Position numbers and translations under genes: made by a program
DNA from: CAZKFG01 sp964551985
GTDB taxonomy: Bacteria; Bacillota; Negativicutes; Acidaminococcales; JAISLQ01
Direction: 5' to 3'
Length of the DNA: 26,796 nucleotides
Assembly (NCBI GenBank): GCA_964551985.1
Contig: CAZKFG010000031.1
Coordinates: 1-26,796, forward strand
Shown here: positions 1 to 6,826 of the stretch, piece after piece
Numbering within the stretch: position 1 is the first letter of the stretch
How the letters are laid out: every line of letters starts with the position of its first letter
Notes under the pieces: generated by a model
What the model saw: the letters and a program-made list of their open reading frames with translations, nothing else
Database searches by the model: none
What the model was told of the DNA's origin: nothing

Positions 1-518
1 GCATCAACATTTTCAACATCCATAATTTCCGTTACTATTTTAAGCCCTGTTTCTCGTGCTGCCTCACTTAACATCTCTAGTCCTTTTTCTTCTAATCCTT
101 GGAAAGAATATGGTGAAGTACGCGGTTTAAATGCACCGCCACGTAAAAATTGTGCCCCGTTATTTTTAACTGCATGAGCCGATTCTAAAAGTTGTTGCAT
201 ACTCTCTACCGCGCAAGGACCCGCCATCACAACAACAGAGCCATCGCCAATTGAAATGTTGCCAACTTTAACAATGTGCGTTCCACCAGTAAATTCACGA
301 CTTACACGTTTATAACTTACAGTAATCGGAACAACCTTCTCTACTCCTTCAAAACCAGCCAATGGAACACTTTGTATACGAGTTTTGTCGCCGACAATAC
401 CGATTATCGTTTTTTCTTCGCCACAAGATATATGCGTTTGCAATCCGGCATCTTCAATAGTTTTAATAACTTTATCAATAGCGTCTTTGCTCGCCCTAAA
501 TTTCATAACAACAACCAT
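1..518 (-). CDS. aroF: DAHP synthase (3-deoxy-7-phosphoheptulonate synthase), partial, 3' end outside window
   Basis: First enzyme of the shikimate pathway, condensing PEP with erythrose 4-phosphate in the cytosol. I translated about 172 N-terminal residues; the gene runs off the left edge. The first ~70 residues (MVVVMKFRASKDAID...) look like the ferredoxin-like regulatory domain of the Thermotoga-type enzyme. The catalytic barrel then begins, with MAGPCAVES and the substrate-binding KPRTSPYSFQGL motif. The ATG at 518 has a GAAGG ribosome site (526-530) at 7-nt spacing. It is preceded by a T-box leader, so expression should respond to a tRNA charging level, presumably of an aromatic amino acid. 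The family assignment is firm. The symbol is less certain, because orthologues are variously called aroF, aroA or aroG. Confidence 0.9.
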   Translation of the reverse strand, partial: MVVVMKFRASKDAIDKVIKTIEDAGLQTHISCGEEKTIIGIVGDKTRIQSVPLAGFEGVEKVVPITVSYKRVSREFTGGTHIVKVGNISIGDGSVVVMAGPCAVESMQQLLESAHAVKNNGAQFLRGGAFKPRTSPYSFQGLEEKGLEMLSEAARETGLKIVTEIMDVENVD

Positions 519-554
519 AAATAAACCTTCTTTCTAAAAATTTTTTATAAAATA

Positions 555-815
555 AAAAAAGCCCTGTAACAAGGGACGGGAACAACCCGCGGTACCACCC
601 TTTTTGCAGAAGCCAACTCTTTTCAGGTACAGAAACTCAATCGATACCCTAGTCTAATAACGAAGACACCCGGTTTAACCTAAAGCAATGCTCTCAGTAA
701 ACAACTCTTTTAGTGTATTGGGACCAACCATTCGACTACTTTTCACCAGCCAGTAGCTCTCTAAACTCCTCAATTAGTCTTACTTATCTAAAGTCATAGT
801 TTTTAAATATTTAAT
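555..815 (-). promoter_or_regulatory. T-box riboswitch leader of the DAHP synthase gene
   Basis: Reading the minus strand, the T-box signature GGGTGGTACCGCGG lies at 600-587. It is followed by a CGTCCCT segment that can form the antiterminator with the AGGG side. A competing CCCT/AGGG hairpin (575-562) runs into a T-rich tract, as in a transcription-attenuating T-box. Upstream, a Stem I-like region has AGAGAG (762-757), a distal hairpin GCTACT/AGTAGT, an ATTG/CAAT stem (774-771 with 720-717) and a basal AGTAA/TTACT helix. I could not fix the specifier codon. UAC (Tyr) at 717-715 lies at the edge of the predicted internal loop and is only a candidate. Confidence 0.9.
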
Positions 816-822
816 TGCGTAT

Positions 823-851
823 AGTTTACCAATAAAGTTTACACTTGTCAA
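823..851 (-). promoter_or_regulatory. Sigma-A type promoter for the T-box/DAHP synthase transcript
   Basis: On the minus strand, a perfect -35 TTGACA (851-846) is followed by a 17-nt spacer and a -10 TAAACT (828-823). This puts the transcript start just before the T-box leader. Confidence 0.65.
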
Positions 852-888
852 TAAATTTTAGCAGTTTTTATTTTTATTTGTGTAAATT

Positions 889-918
889 AAAACAAGCTAC
901 CAAAAGATAGCTTGTTTT
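889..918 (-). terminator. Rho-independent terminator after eno
   Basis: Perfect 11-bp inverted repeat AAAACAAGCTA / TAGCTTGTTTT (889-899 and 908-918) with an 8-nt loop, starting 7 bp beyond the eno stop codon. It ends the glycolytic operon. The T/A runs flank both sides, so it may work in both directions. Confidence 0.8.
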
Positions 919-924
919 ACAGTT

Positions 925-2220
925 TTATTTTTTTAGATTGTAAAATACACCAATACCTTTATATTTGCCACTTTGAGCAAGTTGCTCTTCTATGCGAAGT
1001 AGTTGGTTGTATTTAGCAACTCTATCGCTTCTTGCTGGTGCACCCGTCTTTATTTGTCCGGCATTTACTGCAACTGCAATGTCTGCAATAGTGCTATCTT
1101 CAGTTTCACCTGAACGGTGAGAAATAACGCAAGTATAACCTGCCCTTTTCGCCATCTCAATTGTATCGAAGGTTTCTGTAAGTGTGCCTATTTGATTAAC
1201 TTTTATCAAAATTGAATTTGCAATACCTTTATCTATACCTTGACTTAATCTATCAACATTAGTTACAAACAAATCATCACCAACAAGTTGCACTTTATCA
1301 CCTAGTTTTTTGGTCAAAGTTGCCCAACCCGCCCAGTCATCTTCAGCTAAACCATCTTCTATGGATACTATAGGGTATTTACTTACAAGATGTGCATAGT
1401 AATTGACAAGTTCTGCACTAGTCATTGTTTTGTCTTCACCAGCAAAATAGTATTTTTTAGTTTTTGCTTGATAAATTTCACTTGCAGCAACATCAAGTGC
1501 TAGGACAACTTGTGTTCCTGGTTTGTATCCTGCTTTTTTTATCGCTTGCACAATTACTTCTAATGCTTCTTCATTAGATTTTAAATTAGGTGCAAATCCG
1601 CCTTCGTCGCCAATAGCAGTGCTTAGATTTTTATCATGCAATACAGCTTTTAAAGAATGGTATATCTCTACATTCATTCTCAAACATTCTGAAAATGTTT
1701 TTGCGCCTACAGGCATTATCATAAATTCTTGTATATCAACATTATTGTCAGCATGTGCTCCACCGTTTAAAATGTTCATCATAGGAACTGGTAGCTCTTT
1801 AGCATTGATGCCACCAAGATAGGCATAAAGTGGCATATCAAGCGATGATGCTGCTGCTTTAGCAACTGCCATTGATACCCCTAAAATAGCGTTTGCACCA
1901 AGTTTTTTCTTGTTTGGGGTACCATCCAAAGCTAACATTAAATTGTCTATATCTACTTGATAAGTAGCATCCATACCGACAACTTCAGGTGCAATAACAT
2001 CATTAACATTATTAACCGCTTTTATTACACCTTTACCAAGATAACGCTTTTTATCACCATCACGAAGTTCTACCGCTTCATGCGCTCCAGTAGACGCTCC
2101 TGACGGCACAGCTGCCCTACCAATACTGCCATCTTCTAGCTCTACTTCTACCTCTAAAGTCGGATTGCCCCTAGAATCTAAAATCTCTCTTGCATAAACG
2201 TCAATTATTGTTGTAAGCAC
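925..2220 (-). CDS. eno: Enolase (phosphopyruvate hydratase)
   Basis: Interconverts 2-phosphoglycerate and phosphoenolpyruvate in glycolysis. The 431-aa length is normal for bacterial enolase. Visible motifs are the N-terminal VYAREILDSRGNPT, GAHADNNVDIQEFMIMP, the catalytic-lid GDEGGFAP, the metal-binding GDDLFVTN and the SHRSGETEDS signature. Translation starts at a GTG (2220) with an AGGGGG ribosome site about 7 nt upstream. It is the last gene of a minus-strand operon gap, pgk-tpi, gpmI, eno: only 14 nt separate it from gpmI, and a strong terminator follows. It should be expressed constitutively with the rest of the operon, as no separate promoter is evident. Confidence 0.98.
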   Translation of the reverse strand: MLTTIIDVYAREILDSRGNPTLEVEVELEDGSIGRAAVPSGASTGAHEAVELRDGDKKRYLGKGVIKAVNNVNDVIAPEVVGMDATYQVDIDNLMLALDGTPNKKKLGANAILGVSMAVAKAAASSLDMPLYAYLGGINAKELPVPMMNILNGGAHADNNVDIQEFMIMPVGAKTFSECLRMNVEIYHSLKAVLHDKNLSTAIGDEGGFAPNLKSNEEALEVIVQAIKKAGYKPGTQVVLALDVAASEIYQAKTKKYYFAGEDKTMTSAELVNYYAHLVSKYPIVSIEDGLAEDDWAGWATLTKKLGDKVQLVGDDLFVTNVDRLSQGIDKGIANSILIKVNQIGTLTETFDTIEMAKRAGYTCVISHRSGETEDSTIADIAVAVNAGQIKTGAPARSDRVAKYNQLLRIEEQLAQSGKYKGIGVFYNLKK

Positions 2221-2234
2221 AAAAACGCCCCCTG

Positions 2235-3770
2235 TTATTTTAAAATAAGGCTCTTGCCTGTCATTTCTTTTGGTTTTTGAATTTTCAATATATCTAGCAT
2301 TGTCGGTGCCACATCTGCCAAAATCCCATCATCACGCAATAAACTTTTTTCATAGTCTTTACCGATTAATATAAATGGAACTTTATTGTTAGTATGTGCA
2401 GTATGTGGTGTTTTACCGTCTTTTTCAACCATACGTTCAGCATTACCATGATCGGCTAAAATACACACCGTTCCCTGTTTTTCCAGAACCTTATCAACAA
2501 TTTTACCCAAACATTCATCAACAGCCTCTACTGCTTTTATCGCAGCCGCTAAAATGCCGGTATGACCGACCATATCGGCATTTGCATAATTCATAATAAC
2601 GACGTCATAAACTTCTTTATCAAGCTCTGTAAGCAATTTTGTCGTTACATCATATGCACTCATATGCGGCTGTAAATCATAAGTTGCTACTTTAGGTGAC
2701 GGAATTAAAATCCTATCTTCATTAGGATTAGGAACTTCTACGCCGCCATTGAAAAAAAATGTTACATGAGCATATTTTTCCGTTTCGGCAATCCTAAGTT
2801 GTTTTAGACCTTGTCTAGATAGCACCTCGCCTAAAGTATTGTCTAAGTTCTCTGTAGAAAAAGCTATTGGCAATGTAAACGTCGCATCATATTCAGTAAG
2901 GCAAACAAAATTTTTTATTGGTTTATAACTGCCTCTGTCAAAACTGCTAAAATCTTTTAATGTTAAAGCTCTTGTGATTTCTCTTGCTCTATCCGAGCGA
3001 AAATTAAAGAAAATTACTCCGTCTTCATCTTTTAAACCAATATTATAAAAATCCCCTACACAAAAAGGTTGGACAAACTCGTCAGTAGTGCCAGCATCAT
3101 AAGACTCTTTTATACCTTGCACAGCACTTTTTTTGCATGGTGCTTCACCCAAAGCAATCATTTGATAGGCTTTTTGCACCCTCTCCCAGCGATTGTCCCT
3201 ATCCATAGCATAATAACGGCCGCATAGAGTAGCTATCTGACCAATACCTACTCTATAGAGTTCTTTTTCCAGTTGTTGTATAAAATCTAATCCACTTTGT
3301 GGTGGAGTATCACGACCATCTAAAAAAGCATGAATGTAAACTTTATCCAAACCCTGTTCTTTTGCCATTTTCACAAGTGCAAATAAATGTTCTATATGGC
3401 TGTGTACTCCGCCATCAGAAACAAGACCCATTAAATGCAAGCTTGCATTTTTTTCTTTTACTTTTTGCATAGCTTGTACAAGTACTGGATTTTGAAAAAA
3501 AGATTTATCTTCAATCGCCTTAAAAATTCGTGTTAAGTCCTGATAGACTATTCTGCCTGCACCAATATTTAAATGTCCAACTTCAGAGTTGCCCATCTGC
3601 CCGTCAGGCAAACCGACATCATAGCCGCTTGCTTGTAATTTGCAGTGAGGAAATTTTTCTGTAAATCTTTTAATATTCGGCGTTAGAGCTAGATTGACAG
3701 CATTATATTCATTATCATCGCGCAAACCAAAACCATCTAAAATCATCAGCAGTGTAGGTTTTTCAGCCAT
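2235..3770 (-). CDS. gpmI: 2,3-bisphosphoglycerate-independent phosphoglycerate mutase
   Basis: Converts 3-phosphoglycerate to 2-phosphoglycerate through a phosphoserine intermediate; a manganese-dependent member of the alkaline phosphatase superfamily. At 511 aa it is full length. Asp12 in LMILDGFG and the nucleophile Ser62 in MGNSEVGHLNIGAGR are present. So are HAFLDGRDTPP, FNFRSDRAREI, the C-terminal metal ligands ADHGNAE, and HTAHTNNKVPF. The ATG at 3770 follows a GGAG ribosome site. It lies 11 nt after pgk-tpi and 14 nt before eno, so it is co-transcribed with both. Being cofactor-independent, it differs from the dPGM (GpmA) enzyme; no gpmA is seen here. Confidence 0.97.
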   Translation of the reverse strand: MAEKPTLLMILDGFGLRDDNEYNAVNLALTPNIKRFTEKFPHCKLQASGYDVGLPDGQMGNSEVGHLNIGAGRIVYQDLTRIFKAIEDKSFFQNPVLVQAMQKVKEKNASLHLMGLVSDGGVHSHIEHLFALVKMAKEQGLDKVYIHAFLDGRDTPPQSGLDFIQQLEKELYRVGIGQIATLCGRYYAMDRDNRWERVQKAYQMIALGEAPCKKSAVQGIKESYDAGTTDEFVQPFCVGDFYNIGLKDEDGVIFFNFRSDRAREITRALTLKDFSSFDRGSYKPIKNFVCLTEYDATFTLPIAFSTENLDNTLGEVLSRQGLKQLRIAETEKYAHVTFFFNGGVEVPNPNEDRILIPSPKVATYDLQPHMSAYDVTTKLLTELDKEVYDVVIMNYANADMVGHTGILAAAIKAVEAVDECLGKIVDKVLEKQGTVCILADHGNAERMVEKDGKTPHTAHTNNKVPFILIGKDYEKSLLRDDGILADVAPTMLDILKIQKPKEMTGKSLILK

Positions 3771-3781
3771 TTAATTCTCCT

Positions 3782-5701
3782 TTAATAGCGAACTATTTTA
3801 GCAAAATGCTCCGCGTCAAGGCTCGCTCCACCGACTAAAGCTCCGTCAATATCATCTTGAGACATAAGTTCTTTTATATTATTACTGTTTACACTGCCGC
3901 CATAAAGCACTCTTATAAGTTTTGCTGCTTTTTGACCAATATTTCGTTCAAGCCACAAACGAATATCTGAGCAAACTTCTTGTGCATCATCAGCACTCGC
4001 AGTATTACCTGTTCCTATTGCCCATACAGGCTCATAAGCAATAAGCATATCTAAAACATCTGCTTCTTTCAAATCGAAAAAAGCCGTTTTCAATTGACGT
4101 TCAATAACAACTTTTGTTTGACCAGCGTCACGCTCAGTTTGAGTTTCGCCGACACACAAAATAGGTTTTAATCCATTTTTAAACGCCGCTTTAACTTTTT
4201 TAGCAATAACTTCATCAGTCTCACCAAAAACGTGTCTGCGTTCAGAGTGTCCAACCAAAGAGTATTCACAACCAATATCAGCTATCATCTTTCCAGATAT
4301 AGCCCCGGTAAAAGCTCCTTGGTCTTCATAGTGCAAGTCTTGCGAACCATAGCCAACATGTTTACCATCTATCGCTTGAGCAACGCTCTCTAGTGCTGTA
4401 TATGGCGGAAAAATGGCGACTTCAGCTGTAGTACCAAAAGTTAATTGTACTATTTCATTTGCAAGTTCTATAGACTCAGGTACAGTCTTGTGCATTTTCC
4501 AATTCCCTGCAATCATCACTTGCCGTAAATCGTCTAGCGAACTTATGCCGGGTAAAACTTGACCTTCCATATATTCAAGTGATGCCCCACCACCTGTAGA
4601 TATATGTGTGATTTCATCAACAAGTCCAAGTTTTTCAATTGCTGCAACAGAATCACCACCACCAACAACACTAATTGCGTCAGTAGCCGCAATTGCTTTA
4701 GCAATTTTTTCCGTACCTATACAAAAAGCGTCCATCTCAAAAACGCCCATTGGACCATTCCAAATGACAGTTTTAGCATCTTTTAGAGCATCAGAAAATA
4801 ATTTACAAGTCTTCTCACCAATATCAAGTGCCGTCCAACCTTGTTTAATCTTATCTACAGAACAATTTTCATGTTGGGCATCTTGAGCAAATTTTTCAGC
4901 CGCCACAACATCAATAGGAAGCAAAAATTCTACACCACTTTGTTTAGCTTGTTCTAATAGTTTTTTGGCGTATTCAACCTTATCTTGTTCGATAAGTGAT
5001 GCTTGCATATTATAGCCTTGCGCCGCCAAAAAAGTGTTTGCCATACCACCGCCGACTAAAATTTTATCAACTTTAGTCAAAAAACTAGCTATAACATTTA
5101 TTTTATCTGAAACCTTCGCACCACCTAAAATCGCAACCAATGGGCGTACCGGTTTTTCTAAGGTTTTTCCTAAAAAGGTAATTTCTTTTTCTAACAAAAA
5201 GCCTGCCACGCTTGGTAAATAATGTGTTATAGCCTCGACAGAAGCATGTGCTCTGTGCGATACACCAAAACCATCGTTGACATAAACATCTGCAAGTGAT
5301 GCCAATTTTTGTGCAAATTCATGGTCGTTCGCTTCTTCTTCTTTATAAAATCGCAAGTTTTCAAGCAGCATTACTTGACATTTTTTTAAATCTTTGGCTT
5401 GCCTTTGAGCTTCTTGTCCGATGCAATCATCAACAAAAATAACATCTTTATCCAAAAGTGTTTTTAAATGCTCTGACACAAGGCGCAGGGAATATTTTTC
5501 CTCTTTGCCTTTAGGGCGACCAAAGTGCGCCATTAAAATAACAGCCGCACCATTGTCAAGGAGATACTGCAGTGTTGGTAAAGATTTTGTCATTCTCGTG
5601 TCATCAGTAATTACGCCATTTTCTACAGGCACATTATAGTCAACACGGACAATGACTTTTTTATCTTTAACATCTATGTCTAAAATACTTTTTTTATCCA
5701 T
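3782..5701 (-). CDS. pgk-tpiA: Bifunctional phosphoglycerate kinase / triosephosphate isomerase fusion
   Basis: One uninterrupted 639-codon frame encodes two glycolytic enzymes. Residues 1-391 are phosphoglycerate kinase (VRVDYNVPV, AHFGRPKG, GGAKVSDKI, NGPMGVFE, VVGGGDSVAA). Residues 392-639 are triosephosphate isomerase (AGNWKM, catalytic His in VGHSERR, catalytic Glu in AYEPVWAIGTG, and YGGSV). Both domains are close to normal stand-alone lengths with no linker: the PGK end (PGISSLDD) runs into LRQVMIAGNWKM. Leu392 (codon TTA) sits where a TIM gene would have its start Met. No ribosome site precedes the internal ATG at 4516, so separate TIM translation looks unlikely. It starts 10 nt after gap with a weak ribosome site, suggesting coupled translation. 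Covalent PGK-TIM is known from Thermotoga maritima. Confidence 0.96.
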   Translation of the reverse strand: MDKKSILDIDVKDKKVIVRVDYNVPVENGVITDDTRMTKSLPTLQYLLDNGAAVILMAHFGRPKGKEEKYSLRLVSEHLKTLLDKDVIFVDDCIGQEAQRQAKDLKKCQVMLLENLRFYKEEEANDHEFAQKLASLADVYVNDGFGVSHRAHASVEAITHYLPSVAGFLLEKEITFLGKTLEKPVRPLVAILGGAKVSDKINVIASFLTKVDKILVGGGMANTFLAAQGYNMQASLIEQDKVEYAKKLLEQAKQSGVEFLLPIDVVAAEKFAQDAQHENCSVDKIKQGWTALDIGEKTCKLFSDALKDAKTVIWNGPMGVFEMDAFCIGTEKIAKAIAATDAISVVGGGDSVAAIEKLGLVDEITHISTGGGASLEYMEGQVLPGISSLDDLRQVMIAGNWKMHKTVPESIELANEIVQLTFGTTAEVAIFPPYTALESVAQAIDGKHVGYGSQDLHYEDQGAFTGAISGKMIADIGCEYSLVGHSERRHVFGETDEVIAKKVKAAFKNGLKPILCVGETQTERDAGQTKVVIERQLKTAFFDLKEADVLDMLIAYEPVWAIGTGNTASADDAQEVCSDIRLWLERNIGQKAAKLIRVLYGGSVNSNNIKELMSQDDIDGALVGGASLDAEHFAKIVRY

Positions 5702-5711
5702 AACTTACACA

Positions 5712-6719
5712 CTATATTCCTTTTTTGCCCATATAAACAGCTAAATCAACCGTTCTGTTTGAATAACCCCATTCATTATCATACCAAGAAACAACTTTTG
5801 CCATGTTACCGTTTACAACCATAGTTGATAATCCATCAACTATAGAGCTGCGTGGATCATGGTTATAATCGCGCGAAACTAAAGGTTCATCACTATATCC
5901 TAAAATACCTTTCATAGAGCCTTCCGCCGCCTTTTTAAGGGCAGCGTTAATTTCCTCTGCTGTGGCTTCTTTTGCTAATACAACACTCAAATCTGTTATA
6001 GAAACATTAGGAGTAGGAACACGCATTGCAAAACCATTTAATTTACCTTTAAGCTCAGGCATAACAAGCGCAACAGCTTTTGCCGCACCTGTTGTTGTTG
6101 GGATTATTGACATTGCTGCAGCTCTGGCACGACGCAAATCATCATGAGGTAAATCAAGAATTTTTTGGTCATTTGTATAAGAGTGAACCGTTGTCATAAG
6201 ACCGGACACTATACCAAAATTATCATGCAAAACTTTTGTAAATGGAGCAAGGCAGTTTGTTGTGCAAGAAGCATTAGAAACAATATGATGTTTTTGTGCA
6301 TCATATTTATCTTCGTTAACGCCCAAAACAATTGTTATGTCTTCATTTTTAGCAGGCGCAGAAATAATAACTTTTTTAGCACCAGCTTCGATATGAGCTT
6401 TAGCTTTGTTAGCATCGGTAAATCTACCAGTAGATTCAATAATAACCTCGGCGCCAATTTCACCCCAAGGTAATTTGGCTGGATCTGTTTGGGCAAAAAC
6501 TTTTATTTTTTTGCCATTTACAATAATGCAATCACCTTCGGCTTTCACCTCTGCTGCAAAAGTTCCGTGTACAGAATCGTATTTTAGCAAATGTGCCAAA
6601 GTTTTAGCATCTGTCAAATCATTAACAGCCAAAATTTCTATTTGCGGATTGTCCACCGCCGCCCTTAAAACATTTCTTCCAATACGACCAAAACCATTAA
6701 TTGCTACTTTTGTTCCCAT
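5712..6719 (-). CDS. gapA: Glyceraldehyde-3-phosphate dehydrogenase, type I
   Basis: Oxidises and phosphorylates glyceraldehyde 3-phosphate with NAD to 1,3-bisphosphoglycerate, the substrate of the next gene's PGK domain. About 335 aa, normal length. The Rossmann start VAINGFGRIGRN, the active-site Cys in SNASCTTNCLAP, TVHSYTNDQ and the C-terminal SWYDNEWGYS are all seen. I place the start at the ATG at 6719, 9 nt after the GGAGG at 6729-6733. An in-frame ATG at 6725 (spacing 3) and a TTG at 6728 are less likely. It is the first gene of the operon. No cggR-type regulator gene is adjacent, unlike the Bacillus arrangement. Confidence 0.97.
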   Translation of the reverse strand: MGTKVAINGFGRIGRNVLRAAVDNPQIEILAVNDLTDAKTLAHLLKYDSVHGTFAAEVKAEGDCIIVNGKKIKVFAQTDPAKLPWGEIGAEVIIESTGRFTDANKAKAHIEAGAKKVIISAPAKNEDITIVLGVNEDKYDAQKHHIVSNASCTTNCLAPFTKVLHDNFGIVSGLMTTVHSYTNDQKILDLPHDDLRRARAAAMSIIPTTTGAAKAVALVMPELKGKLNGFAMRVPTPNVSITDLSVVLAKEATAEEINAALKKAAEGSMKGILGYSDEPLVSRDYNHDPRSSIVDGLSTMVVNGNMAKVVSWYDNEWGYSNRTVDLAVYMGKKGI

Positions 6720-6784
6720 TGTCATCAACCTCCGTTTTAAAATTTATATAACTACATAGTATTAATAACCTTCTTTATAATATT

Positions 6785-6813
6785 ATTTTACTCTTTAATA
6801 GGCGATTTGTAAA
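6785..6813 (-). promoter_or_regulatory. Promoter of the glycolytic operon
   Basis: On the minus strand, -35 TTTACA (6813-6808), a 17-nt spacer and -10 TAAAAT (6790-6785), about 65 nt before the gap start. It starts just inside the end of the copper ATPase intergenic region, so the operon need not depend on read-through from copA. Confidence 0.55.
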
Positions 6814-6826
6814 ATACTTTTGGCTT

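Noticed and set aside
276..524. Plus-strand open frame opposite the DAHP synthase gene
   Set aside because: The minus strand encodes clear DAHP synthase motifs here; the plus frame has no ribosome site or family features.
4490..4540. Possible frameshift or sequencing error joining pgk and tpi
   Set aside because: PGK and TIM are in the same frame, both termini fit normal domain ends, and no slippery run is present at the junction; a true fusion is simpler.
6406..6759. 117-codon plus-strand frame across the gap gene start
   Set aside because: Antisense shadow of gap, crossing its promoter-proximal region, with biased residue content typical of a reverse frame.
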